Of a DNA stretch of 64,000 nt, positions 34,586 to 43,269 are shown one piece after another. Source of the stretch: Cetobacterium somerae (GTDB taxonomy: Bacteria > Fusobacteriota > Fusobacteriia > Fusobacteriales > Fusobacteriaceae). The DNA is taken from contig NZ_CP092520.1 of NCBI RefSeq assembly GCF_022430525.1, positions 62,001-126,000 on the forward strand, in the 5' to 3' direction. The notes below the pieces were generated by a model, which was not told where the DNA came from, ran no database searches, and was given only the letters and a program-made list of their open reading frames with translations. The position numbers and the translations under genes were made by a program. The first letter of the stretch is position 1. Every line of letters starts with the position of its first letter.

Positions 34586-34633
34586 GAAAAACTCCCCCTT
34601 GACTTTAAAATTTTTAAAGTAGATAATTAATAT

Positions 34634-36040
34634 TTATAGATTAAGATCTAATTTTATAACTTCAAAATCATTAGTGTCAAAATTTAACTCTGTGAAAACT
34701 CCGACGGTTTTAACAGAGTTATTTTTTTTAAAATTTTCAAATAGTGGCATAGTAACAAAGTCTTTTATAAAAATGTTATATTTATATTCTAATCTATCTT
34801 TTAGATTTTCAACAATATATCTAGGGACATCTTTATACACCACTACAACTTCTTTTTTATCCTCTTTTATACAGTTCATTATAAAAAAAACAGAAACGAT
34901 GTCATTAAAAGATAAGTTCCAATAGTATTGTTTTAATTCTGTAAAAAGGGAGATACATTTATGAATAATTTCTTTTTCAATATTCAGGTTAAAAAATAAA
35001 AACTCTTGAACAGGAATATAGTGTTTTTGTCTACTAGAAAACCCAACTCTCAAAATAATCTTTTTTAGAGCTAACTCTTCTTTAGAAGTTAAATGTCTAT
35101 TCAAAATTTTTTTACTAGCTGCATTCCAAGAGATAAGATGATCTTCGAAATATATGGCCTCTTCTGGGAAACTTCCAGTACATATTTTTAAAATATTTAA
35201 AAAGTATGGGATTTCATTAAAATCAATATCTTTGAAAAGTGAATGGTGTAAAATATTATAAAATGAGTTTAAATCATCATTTGAAAAAAGTTTAGAAAAA
35301 TAAAAATTAAAAATAGAAAAGTCTTTTAAAATATTTCCAAAAGTATTATTATAATTATTTCCTAAGTCATCAAAGTATTTAAAGCTAATATAAAAAGCTT
35401 TGAGTAACTCTCTATTACAAAAAAAATTATCCATATTTGAAAGTGTTAAGAGTTTTTCAATATCCTTTAATAAAAAAGTATCAATTTCACTATTATGGAT
35501 TAAAGAGTGAAAGTAATCTATAAAAATTGGTGGAAGATACTGCTCTTCAATCAGATACTTATATATGTAACATGAAAGTGCTCTTTTTCTATTTATATTT
35601 TCCCCTGTTAAAAATACACCCTTACCAGTGTGACTTTCAATAATTAATTGAAAGTTTTCCAAATCCTTTTTAATATCAGTTAAATCACCATTAACAGTAC
35701 GTCTAGAAACATCTAGTTTTTTAGAAAGAGTTTCTAAATTAAGGCTACCTTTTACAAGAAGCTTTAAAGTTAAAAAAAATACTCTTTCATTTTTTGAAAT
35801 TACTTGTTGTTTTTTTAGTATAGAAAAAAGATCATTACAGTTTAAAATCTCTTTAATCATCAAGTCAATTTTATTTGTTTTATTTATATCTGGAATAGAA
35901 CTATAAAGATCCTTAAGATATACATTTAAATTTGCTCTTGAAAGCTCTAAAAAATTTTCTAAAAAATCCAAGTTATTTCCCTCTGTGAAATTTAAGAGAT
36001 TTAAAACTCTTAAATGTTTTGAACAAATTGTAATTGCCAC
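34634..36040 (-). CDS. LicR/BglG-like regulator with two helix-turn-helix regions
   Basis: A 468-residue regulator that starts with GTG behind GAGGGGG. HTH regions are at about residues 8-40 and 95-125 (NLETLSKKLDVSRRTVNGDL); GKGVFLTGENINRKR follows as in PRD regulators. The middle part is helical. The C-terminus (VVVVYKDVPRYIVENL, then VKTVGVFTELNF) looks like a degenerate EIIB-type alpha/beta domain without an obvious Cys. It faces away from malXY and toward the polysaccharide locus, with 191 bases before the next gene. The target is unknown. Confidence 0.7.
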   Translation of the reverse strand: MAITICSKHLRVLNLLNFTEGNNLDFLENFLELSRANLNVYLKDLYSSIPDINKTNKIDLMIKEILNCNDLFSILKKQQVISKNERVFFLTLKLLVKGSLNLETLSKKLDVSRRTVNGDLTDIKKDLENFQLIIESHTGKGVFLTGENINRKRALSCYIYKYLIEEQYLPPIFIDYFHSLIHNSEIDTFLLKDIEKLLTLSNMDNFFCNRELLKAFYISFKYFDDLGNNYNNTFGNILKDFSIFNFYFSKLFSNDDLNSFYNILHHSLFKDIDFNEIPYFLNILKICTGSFPEEAIYFEDHLISWNAASKKILNRHLTSKEELALKKIILRVGFSSRQKHYIPVQEFLFFNLNIEKEIIHKCISLFTELKQYYWNLSFNDIVSVFFIMNCIKEDKKEVVVVYKDVPRYIVENLKDRLEYKYNIFIKDFVTMPLFENFKKNNSVKTVGVFTELNFDTNDFEVIKLDLNL

Positions 36041-36231
36041 AATTCTTCCCCCTCTTTGAAAATGAATTCCAGTTTATTATAGAGTAAAAAAGTTCAGAAG
36101 TCAAACACTTTTGAAAAAATATTATAAAAAAATAAAAAAATTTCAAGTAGAAAAAAAGAAGAGTTATCGAGTATACTACCCTTAGATATAAAAAAGGTTT
36201 TCATACTAATGAAAAATATGGAGGGGAAAAC

Positions 36232-37056
36232 ATGATGAAAAAAGTTTTAGTGGGAACAATGCTATTAGGCTCAGCACTTTATGCATCAGATTTATCAACC
36301 GTTACTGGAGAGAATGTAGCAACTTTTGCAAAAAAAGAAGTAGTGAGTGATAAACCGTTAATCTATTTAGCTGATAATTTTCATGAAATGGCAACACTAC
36401 CTAGTTTTTCTTTAGGAGCACCTTCTGGACTAGTTTCGTCATACGGAGTAGTTTTTGCAGGTATTTCAGGAAGAAGAGACAGTGATAACACTGATGGAGC
36501 AATGTCACTTGGAATGGGATTTGGAGATGCCAATAAAATAGGAGGAGCTGTATCTTTAGGAATTGGAAGTATTGATCCAAGAGATGGCGGATCTTTTAAT
36601 AGAGGAAACTTAAACTTAAATGTTGGACACCATTTCAAAGAATATGGATTTGGTTGGTCAGTAGGTATGATAGGACTTGACCTTTGGCATGATAATGGAC
36701 TTGATGGAGATTATCAAGATCCAAGTTTTTATACAGCAGTTACAAAATTATGGGCAAATGAATTTATACCTGTAGCTATTACAGCTGGATTTGGAAATAA
36801 TTCATATGCAGATATAAATAGAGAAAATGATAGAAAAGATAAAGTTGATGGATTTGGAGCAGTAGCACTTTACGTACATCCTCAATTAAGTGTAATAGTT
36901 GATTATACAAGTAATATATTAACAGCAGGGGTAAGTTTAGTACCATTCCCAGATTATCCAGTTTCACTTACTTTAGGAGCAACAAATATAAATGAACAGG
37001 GATCAAATGATAAAGTAGCTGCAATTGGATCTTTAGCAGCAGCATATGTATTTTAA
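36232..37056 (+). CDS. Outer-membrane beta-barrel-like protein
   Basis: A 274-residue exported protein with a signal peptide (MMKKVLVGTMLLGSALYA). The mature part has alternating hydrophobic strands rich in Gly (SLGMGFGDANKIGGAVSLGI) and ends in YVF, the outer-membrane insertion signature. No named family is recognised. It opens the polysaccharide region, 12 bases before a small secreted protein, and a strong terminator follows the pair. An envelope or export role connected with the polysaccharide is possible but rests on position. Confidence 0.7.
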   Translation: MMKKVLVGTMLLGSALYASDLSTVTGENVATFAKKEVVSDKPLIYLADNFHEMATLPSFSLGAPSGLVSSYGVVFAGISGRRDSDNTDGAMSLGMGFGDANKIGGAVSLGIGSIDPRDGGSFNRGNLNLNVGHHFKEYGFGWSVGMIGLDLWHDNGLDGDYQDPSFYTAVTKLWANEFIPVAITAGFGNNSYADINRENDRKDKVDGFGAVALYVHPQLSVIVDYTSNILTAGVSLVPFPDYPVSLTLGATNINEQGSNDKVAAIGSLAAAYVF

Positions 37057-37068
37057 TGGGAGGTAAAA

Positions 37069-37335
37069 ATGAAGAAAATTTTATTAATAATGACATCACT
37101 TTTATTAGTAAGTAGTTTAGCATTAGCAGCTGAGCCAGAGGAGACACCAGCAGCACAGGAGACTCCAGCAGTAACACTTTCAAAAAGCGATTCATTTTTA
37201 GTGGCTTTTGGAATGAAAGATTCTCCAGATGGAGAAGAAAATCAAACAGGTTCAACAGCTGTAGCTCACGCATCAGCTCATGGAAATGCAATAAGTTTAA
37301 CACATTTACAAAATACACCTTATAGCTACAAATAA
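37069..37335 (+). CDS. Small exported protein of unknown function
   Basis: An 88-residue protein with a signal peptide (MKKILLIMTSLLLVSSLALA) followed by a Pro/Glu/Thr/Ala stretch (AEPEETPAAQETPAVT) and a short polar, His- and Ser-containing tail ending YSYK. The start follows GGGAGG. It is 12 bases after the outer-membrane protein and just before a terminator. Group 4 capsule loci of enterics also begin with a tiny exported protein (GfcA), but there is no sequence match; the comparison is only positional. Confidence 0.65.
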   Translation: MKKILLIMTSLLLVSSLALAAEPEETPAAQETPAVTLSKSDSFLVAFGMKDSPDGEENQTGSTAVAHASAHGNAISLTHLQNTPYSYK

Positions 37336-37394
37336 GAAATAAAAATTAAGTAACACTGAAAGCAACACATAAATAATTATTAATAATTAAAGTG

Positions 37395-37423
37395 AAAAGC
37401 TGTTCAGAGAACAGCTTTTTTTT
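37395..37423 (+). terminator. Strong intrinsic terminator
   Basis: AAAAGCTGTTC and GAACAGC arms (with the A/T run extending the stem) and eight T residues separate the outer-membrane pair from wzz. Transcription reading through would lead into the polysaccharide genes, so it may act as an attenuator of the kind seen before capsule operons. Confidence 0.85.
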
Positions 37424-37454
37424 ATGAAAAAAATATTGGAATATGGGGAGAAGG

Positions 37455-38198
37455 ATGAGGAGAAAAGAGGATTTTTACGAGGATGACTTCTATGAAGATG
37501 AGGAAGAGTTAGATTTAATGGATCTTGTTTTTACACTTCTTAGAAGATGGAAGTTAATTACCTTGATAGCTATACCAGTTTTTGCACTAGGAGTTTTCTT
37601 TGCAATGACTAGACCAACTGTGTATAAAGCTGAGATGACAATGATGGTATCAAGTGGAAGAAATTTCAGTGCTAGCTCACTAGATGGTGGAGAGCTATCA
37701 GTAAATCAAAAGTTAGCCACAACTTATGCAGAGATAGCTAAGAGTAACGCTATTTTAAAAAGCGTTATTAAGAAATATGATTTAGAAACAAGTTTAAAGG
37801 GATTACAAAATAGTGTTACAATATCTCCAGTTCAAGATACAGAGCTACTTCAATTGACATATAAAAATGGAGATCCAGCTTTAGCCGCAGCTGTGGTAAA
37901 TGAGATTGGAAATGAGTTTATGTTAAAAGTTCGTGAGGTTATGAACTTTCAAAATATAAAAGTTGTTGAACCAGCAGAGATTCCAAGAGAGGCATTGCCT
38001 AAAAAGCGTGCGTTAATAATTGCTATCTCATTTGTGCTTTCAATTATGATGGGATGTATGGCAGCATTTATAGTTGAGTTTTTCTTCTGTAAGTTACGTA
38101 AGCCAAAAGACATAGAGAAAATTTTAGGGACATCAATGCTTGGAATGGTTCCAGATTTCAATCTTTCTCTAGTAGATGGAGGTAAAGATGGAAAATAA
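37455..38198 (+). CDS. wzz: Wzz/CapA-type polysaccharide co-polymerase
   Basis: A 247-residue inner-membrane chain-length protein. The ATG at 37455 is preferred to the one at 37443 because GGGGAG lies between them. After a strongly acidic tail (DEEELDL) a first transmembrane segment lies at about 27-47 and a second at about 183-205, with the Wzz domain between (YKAEMTMMVSSGR). PAEIPREALPKKR before the second segment is the usual Pro-rich motif. It partners the separate BY-kinase that follows, an 11-base overlap. Confidence 0.88.
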   Translation: MRRKEDFYEDDFYEDEEELDLMDLVFTLLRRWKLITLIAIPVFALGVFFAMTRPTVYKAEMTMMVSSGRNFSASSLDGGELSVNQKLATTYAEIAKSNAILKSVIKKYDLETSLKGLQNSVTISPVQDTELLQLTYKNGDPALAAAVVNEIGNEFMLKVREVMNFQNIKVVEPAEIPREALPKKRALIIAISFVLSIMMGCMAAFIVEFFFCKLRKPKDIEKILGTSMLGMVPDFNLSLVDGGKDGK

Positions 38199-39018
38199 AG
38201 CAAGAAGACAGTTATTTTTTAAAGATGCTGATAATCATGAGATGAATGAGGCTCTTAGAGTTATTAGAACAAATTTACATTTTTTAAATGAGAAAGAGAA
38301 AGCAAGAACAGTACTTGTTACAAGCACTACACCTAAAGAGGGAAAAAGTACAATAGCTTCTAACTATGCAATGAGTATAGCTATCACAGGAAAAAAAGTT
38401 TTACTAATAGACTGTGATATCAGAAGACCAAGAGCTCACGAGAGCTTTGGAGTTAATTTTAATCGTGGGTTAGAATCAGTATTGTCAGGAGAATGTAAAG
38501 TTGAAGATGTTATTTTAAAGGATGTAGAGAAGAATTTAGACATTCTTCCTACTAGAAATGTGACACATAATGTAACAGAGCTTTTTTTAGGGGACAAAAT
38601 GAAAGGATTGTTACAAGATTTAAAAGATAAATACAATACAGTAGTACTAGATACACCACCACTTATAATTGCAAGTGATGCAGCGATACTTTCAAAACAT
38701 TGCGATGGAGTAGTGTATGTTGTAGCTTATGACCAAGTTGCTAAAAGAGAGTTAGAGTTTGGTAAAACTATGCTAAATAATGCAAAAGCAAATATATACG
38801 GATTTGTTGTAAATAAAGTTGATAAAAATGGTTTGTCATATGGAAACTATGGATATTACAACAATAACTATTCATACTATAAGGATTATTACACAGAAGA
38901 GGGAGAAGCGTTAGCAAAAGCGTATAAACCTCAAAAGGGATTTAAAGGGTTCGTTGAAAAACTAAAAAGAGACTACAAGAGACAGTTAAGTGGGGATCAA
39001 AAGGGGAAAAGATGGTAG
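38188..39018 (+). CDS. BY-family tyrosine autokinase (CpsD/CapB-like)
   Basis: A 276-residue cytoplasmic kinase. Walker A is TPKEGKSTIASNYA, Walker A' is VLLIDCDIRRPR and Walker B is VVLDTPPLI. The C-terminus has a Tyr cluster (YGNYGYYNNNYSYYKDYY), the autophosphorylation site. The kinase is separate from its membrane activator Wzz, as in Firmicutes, although this is a double-membrane organism. The ATG at 38188 is chosen because GGAGG lies five bases upstream. It would control chain length and export through phosphorylation cycles with the next gene's phosphatase. Confidence 0.92.
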   Translation: MENKARRQLFFKDADNHEMNEALRVIRTNLHFLNEKEKARTVLVTSTTPKEGKSTIASNYAMSIAITGKKVLLIDCDIRRPRAHESFGVNFNRGLESVLSGECKVEDVILKDVEKNLDILPTRNVTHNVTELFLGDKMKGLLQDLKDKYNTVVLDTPPLIIASDAAILSKHCDGVVYVVAYDQVAKRELEFGKTMLNNAKANIYGFVVNKVDKNGLSYGNYGYYNNNYSYYKDYYTEEGEALAKAYKPQKGFKGFVEKLKRDYKRQLSGDQKGKRW

Positions 39019-39698
39019 ATATCCACACTCACTTGTTATTTGGAGTTGATGATGGACCTAAAACAGTAGAGGAATCTATTGAGATGATCAAGGATGGAAT
39101 GAAGTTAGGATTTAATGAGTTCTATTTAACATCTCATTACAATAAAGGGAGATTCTGTAATGAAAACTATGATGAAAATTATAAGATTTTGCAGAAAAAG
39201 TGTGAAGAGTTAAATCTAGAAGTAAAACTCCATAAAGGGAATGAAGTTTATTTAGATGAAAATATAGATATGGTTTTAAAAGAAAAAAATTTTAATTTAA
39301 TGTGGGATAAATTTATTTTAGTAGAATTTTCACCTTTGACATCAGTACCAGCGGGAGAAAATTTAATAAAAAAAGTTTTGGTAGCAGGATTTCACCCAAT
39401 TTTAGCTCATGTGGAAAGATATACTAACTTTAAAGGTAGCGATTTAATGAGGTTAAAAAAACTTGGAGTTAAATTTCAGGTAAACATAGGGGGAGAGAAA
39501 CCTAAACATATAGTTAGATTGCAAAAAGAGAAACATATTGATTTTTTAGGTAGTGACGCTCACGGAGTGGAGAGACGAAGTTATAGGGAAATTCAAAAGG
39601 AGGCTAAGGGGCATGAGAAAAAACAACCTGTTAACAGGGTTTTTAATTCTTTCTTTAGGAGCATATTCACAGGGGCTTGGATTGGAGGAGATTCTTAA
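39012..39698 (+). CDS. PHP-type tyrosine phosphatase (CpsB/CapC-like)
   Basis: A 228-residue manganese-dependent phosphatase. The metal motifs DIHTHLLFGVDDGP, LTSHYNKG, ILAHVERY and FLGSDAHG are all present. It would dephosphorylate the BY-kinase's tyrosine cluster. It overlaps the kinase by seven bases. Its C-terminal 28 codons overlap the start and signal peptide of the TolC-like gene by 86 bases, and the usual C-terminal helix after SDAH is replaced by an unusual tail (VNRVFNSFFRSIFTGAW). Confidence 0.9.
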   Translation: MVDIHTHLLFGVDDGPKTVEESIEMIKDGMKLGFNEFYLTSHYNKGRFCNENYDENYKILQKKCEELNLEVKLHKGNEVYLDENIDMVLKEKNFNLMWDKFILVEFSPLTSVPAGENLIKKVLVAGFHPILAHVERYTNFKGSDLMRLKKLGVKFQVNIGGEKPKHIVRLQKEKHIDFLGSDAHGVERRSYREIQKEAKGHEKKQPVNRVFNSFFRSIFTGAWIGGDS

Positions 39699-40851
39699 AA
39701 GAGTTGAAAGCGATAATCCTGAGGTTAAAGTTAAAGAGTTAGATGTAAAGATAAAAGAGAAGGGTAAAAAGAAAGCGTTTAGAAATTTAATTTTGCCACC
39801 AGTAACTATACAGAGTGAAAACGACTGGGAAACAGCTAAAAATGAGGGATTTGGATTTGAAAAGATAGAGGCTACAATACCTCTTTTCCAAGGTGGAAAG
39901 ATGATGAACACCTATAAAAAATCTAAGAGTGAGTTAGAATTATCTAAAGCAGAACAAAGATTAGCAGTGTATTCTTGGCAGGAAGCTGGAGTAAACTCAT
40001 ATTTTGCAGCATTAAATTATAAAAAGCAGCGAGAGATAACAGATTTAACAATAACAGCGCTACAAAAACAGCGTAATAGACTTGATGGACTATATAAAGA
40101 GAATAAGATGATTCCAAAATCTGAAGTTTTAAAAGTTGAAGCGGATATTGAAAACAATAAAGCAATAAACTTTGAAAACGCTCAAAAAGAGAGAGCATCT
40201 AAGGAAACTTTAATGCAACTTCTTGGATATGATTTAGATAAGGCAATAACATTAGATGAGTTTAATGCAGCAGATTATCTAAAATCTCTTGGAACAATTA
40301 AAAAAGTTGAAGATCCAAGAAATACAACTTTAGGTAAAGCACAAAATTTAATGGTTGATTTAGCTGAATATGATCTGAAAATTGCAAAAGCTGATCTGTA
40401 TCCAATACTGTATGTTAAGCCATCTCATAAGTTTAAAGAGGAAAATTTAGATACGCATAAGTATGAAACGGTAAACGAGGGAAGAGTTGAAATTGGAGTT
40501 AGATATACTTTTGCTTGGGGCGCAACTTTGGATTCAGTGGATCAAAGCGAATATAAGCTAGATCAAGCTAAGATAAAATATGACAATAACATCGCAGGGA
40601 TAGAGTTAGACATGAGAAACAAACTTGGAGAGATAGAGTCTCTTGCAGGACAAAGTGAAGCTCAAAAGAAAAGAGTGGAACTACTTAGAGAAAACCTAAA
40701 AATTGATAACTTAAGATATGACAATGAGTTAGTTACAACTTTTGACTACTTAAACTCAGTAAATCAACTTAGAACAGCTGAAGAGGATTTCTATAAACTT
40801 CAAAGAGGATTAGTTTTAGCTGTAATTGAGTATGAGAATCTATATAAGTAG
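39613..40851 (+). CDS. TolC-family outer-membrane channel protein
   Basis: A 412-residue protein. The ATG at 39613 is used: it follows AAGGGG and opens a signal peptide (MRKNNLLTGFLILSLGAYS). The mature part is mostly long alpha-helices with short beta stretches, repeated twice, with the typical LEEILKRVESDNPEVK start and FDYLNSVNQLRTAEEDFYKL near the end. It would form a trimeric exit duct. It is followed by an adaptor and an FtsX-type permease, so the three form an export set inside the polysaccharide locus. Confidence 0.85.
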   Translation: MRKNNLLTGFLILSLGAYSQGLGLEEILKRVESDNPEVKVKELDVKIKEKGKKKAFRNLILPPVTIQSENDWETAKNEGFGFEKIEATIPLFQGGKMMNTYKKSKSELELSKAEQRLAVYSWQEAGVNSYFAALNYKKQREITDLTITALQKQRNRLDGLYKENKMIPKSEVLKVEADIENNKAINFENAQKERASKETLMQLLGYDLDKAITLDEFNAADYLKSLGTIKKVEDPRNTTLGKAQNLMVDLAEYDLKIAKADLYPILYVKPSHKFKEENLDTHKYETVNEGRVEIGVRYTFAWGATLDSVDQSEYKLDQAKIKYDNNIAGIELDMRNKLGEIESLAGQSEAQKKRVELLRENLKIDNLRYDNELVTTFDYLNSVNQLRTAEEDFYKLQRGLVLAVIEYENLYK

Positions 40852-40860
40852 GGGAGAGTT

Positions 40861-42180
40861 ATGAATAAGAAATTAATGATTGGTGCTGTGATAGCAACCT
40901 TAGCTCTTGGAGGATATCTTCTAGTTAATAAAGTAACTGGAAAAGATGTTAAAGTTTCAAAAATTGAGATGGGAAATCTATCTAGCTCAATACTTTACGC
41001 AGGAATGGTTGCTCCTGGAGAGGTTATACCTGTATATGTTGAAGCTCCAGTACTAGTTGAATCAGTAATGGCAAGAGTGGGACAAGAAGTTGAACCAGGA
41101 GATAAACTACTGACTTTTAGTTCTAAGAGTGTTATTGAAAATGATAAAGAGTTAAGAATAAATCAGTTGGATATAAAAGATATAAAACTTCGAATAGCTG
41201 ACCTTGATGGTGGATCACTAAAGTTAGAGTTAGATAACAGAAAACTTGAGATGAGAAACTTAGAGGAGAAGATAAGAGGAGATGAAAGAAGACTTCCAGT
41301 ATTAACAGCGGAAACGAGAACTTTAAAAGAGAAAGCTGAAGCTTACAAAAAGCTACTAGCTGCTGATGGAGTTTCTAGTACAGAAGCGAACAAAGCTGTG
41401 AATGAAGCTGAGAAAAAAATAGTCGAACTAGAGGATTTGAAAACTAGTTTAGAGTTAAATAGACAAAAGTTTGAACTATCAGCTGTGAGTTTTGAAAGTT
41501 TAACAAGAGAGTTACAAATTGAGGAAGCGAAGTTAAAGTCAAGTTTAGAGAAGTTACAACTTATGAATGAGATTTTAGTTCGTCGTGCAGAGCAACTAAA
41601 AAAACCTCTCGAAGCACCAGTAGCTGGAGTTATTACAACAATAGATGTGACAGAGGGAAGTAACGCTTTTAGTGGACAGAGATTACTAGCTATTTCACCA
41701 AAGGGTGAGAGTATAGTAAAAGTTGAAGTTCCAATGTATCAGGCAAGTAGTGTTGCACCAAGACAAAAAGCCATAGTGAGAAGTTCATCATCAGGTGGAG
41801 ATCTATGTTATGACGGTGTTGTATCTAGAGTTTCTAGTGTAGCTCGTGAAAGTGTTTTAGGTGGAAAAAACGATAAAGTTATAGAGGTTGAAGTAAAAGT
41901 TGCTGGAGCTAATGATTTAAAACCTGGATTTATAACTGACGTTGAGATAAGCAGCGAAAGTAGTCGTAGTGTAGCAACTGTATCATCTTTTTCTGTAATA
42001 GAAGAGGGAGATAGAAGTTATGTTTACATAGTGGATGAAGGAAGAGTTCGTAAAACTGAGGTAAAAATTGGAGCGAAAACTTCAACAGATTATGAAGTGC
42101 TTAACTTACCGCTAGGAACTGAGGTTGTAATAAATCCATTTAAAGTTAGTAACGGTGAAAGAGTAAAGGCTGTGATCTAA
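40861..42180 (+). CDS. Periplasmic adaptor (HlyD/MacA-like membrane fusion protein)
   Basis: A 439-residue protein anchored by an N-terminal hydrophobic segment (LMIGAVIATLALGGYLL). Split lipoyl halves (EVEPGDKLLTFSSKSV and LEAPVAGVITTIDVTEGSN) flank a long coiled-coil hairpin at about 90-245. Beta-barrel and membrane-proximal domains follow. It lies ten bases after the TolC-like gene and overlaps the permease gene by one base (TAATG), so it should bridge the two. Confidence 0.88.
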   Translation: MNKKLMIGAVIATLALGGYLLVNKVTGKDVKVSKIEMGNLSSSILYAGMVAPGEVIPVYVEAPVLVESVMARVGQEVEPGDKLLTFSSKSVIENDKELRINQLDIKDIKLRIADLDGGSLKLELDNRKLEMRNLEEKIRGDERRLPVLTAETRTLKEKAEAYKKLLAADGVSSTEANKAVNEAEKKIVELEDLKTSLELNRQKFELSAVSFESLTRELQIEEAKLKSSLEKLQLMNEILVRRAEQLKKPLEAPVAGVITTIDVTEGSNAFSGQRLLAISPKGESIVKVEVPMYQASSVAPRQKAIVRSSSSGGDLCYDGVVSRVSSVARESVLGGKNDKVIEVEVKVAGANDLKPGFITDVEISSESSRSVATVSSFSVIEEGDRSYVYIVDEGRVRKTEVKIGAKTSTDYEVLNLPLGTEVVINPFKVSNGERVKAVI

Positions 42181-43256
42181 TGAGATTTTGGATGGCATTT
42201 AGGTTTTTAAAGGGAAATCTAGAAAGAGCAGCGTTTCCTTTGATGGCAGTTATAGTTGGAGCTATGTCTTTGGTTATGACTCTATCGCTGGGAGATGGAG
42301 CAAAAAATATTATAGATAAAGATCTATCTGCCATAGGAGGAAATAGGATTCTCGTAGGTGGTGGATCACTGAGTAGTAAAGATTTAGAGCTAATGGAAAG
42401 AATGCCTTTTGTAGAGTATGGAGTTTTCCCAGAAAAGAGAAAACTTGTAGGTAATACACTGTATAGAGGTTATAGTAAAAAAGCTTTAAAGGCTATGAGG
42501 CTACCAAGTCTTAAAGAGAATGAGGTAGTTTTAGATAGAAATCAGTTTTTAGACGCAGAAGTGGGGGCAGAAGTAGAGCTACAAACTGAGTTAGGAAAAA
42601 GGAAATTTACAATTAGGGATTTGTATCAAGAGGAGAGTCCATTTGAAACTATGAAAATGGGCGATAGAGTCATAGTTAGTGATGAAACTTTTGAAAGAAT
42701 CTTTGGAAGGAGTAACTACAATAGCTTAGTAGTCTCCTTTCCACAAGATGAAGACGGGGAGGAATATATACCAGTTGTACTAAGAGAGCTTAACAGGTCT
42801 CGGTTGCTTTACAACCAGGTGCGTGTTTTAGAAACGCCAGCAGTCTATAAAAAAGTGGAGAGGATAAAAAGCTTTGTAGGAAAAAGTTTATTTATCCTCT
42901 CTTTTATTTCTTTAATTGTTGGTGGAGCTGGGATTTTAAATCTAATAGCTTCAGCGGTAAGAGAGAGAACATCATATATAGGGATACTGAGAACAGTGGG
43001 GATGGGTAAAAAAAATTTGATGGAAATATTTTTAATAGAGGCAGCAGTGGTGATAACTTTAGGAGCTGTTATAGGAGTAATCCTTGGAGTGGCGGTGTCG
43101 TACCTAGCTGGAAATTTACTAAAAATACCACCATATTTTAACTTTATAAAATTGGTAGGAGCATTAGTTCTTACAATGGGTGTTGGTCTAATATTTGGAG
43201 TTTTCCCAGCTAAAAGAGCAGGAGAGTTAGAGATAGTAGAGGCACTGAAAATTTAA
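42180..43256 (+). CDS. MacB/FtsX-type ABC permease without ATPase domain
   Basis: A 358-residue permease. One transmembrane segment near the N-terminus (about 17-37) is followed by a periplasmic domain and three C-terminal segments with GGAGILNLIASAVRERTSYIGILRTVG, the FtsX signature. The MacB-type nucleotide-binding domain is absent and no ABC ATPase gene lies nearby in the locus, so an ATPase must be supplied elsewhere or the protein works in another way. It forms an export set with the preceding adaptor and TolC-like protein. Confidence 0.85.
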   Translation: MRFWMAFRFLKGNLERAAFPLMAVIVGAMSLVMTLSLGDGAKNIIDKDLSAIGGNRILVGGGSLSSKDLELMERMPFVEYGVFPEKRKLVGNTLYRGYSKKALKAMRLPSLKENEVVLDRNQFLDAEVGAEVELQTELGKRKFTIRDLYQEESPFETMKMGDRVIVSDETFERIFGRSNYNSLVVSFPQDEDGEEYIPVVLRELNRSRLLYNQVRVLETPAVYKKVERIKSFVGKSLFILSFISLIVGGAGILNLIASAVRERTSYIGILRTVGMGKKNLMEIFLIEAAVVITLGAVIGVILGVAVSYLAGNLLKIPPYFNFIKLVGALVLTMGVGLIFGVFPAKRAGELEIVEALKI

Positions 43257-43269
43257 GGGAGGGAATGAA

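Noticed and set aside
36968-37318. Leu-rich minus-strand frame over the small secreted protein
   Set aside because: It has low-complexity composition and is antisense to a gene with a clear ribosome site and signal peptide.
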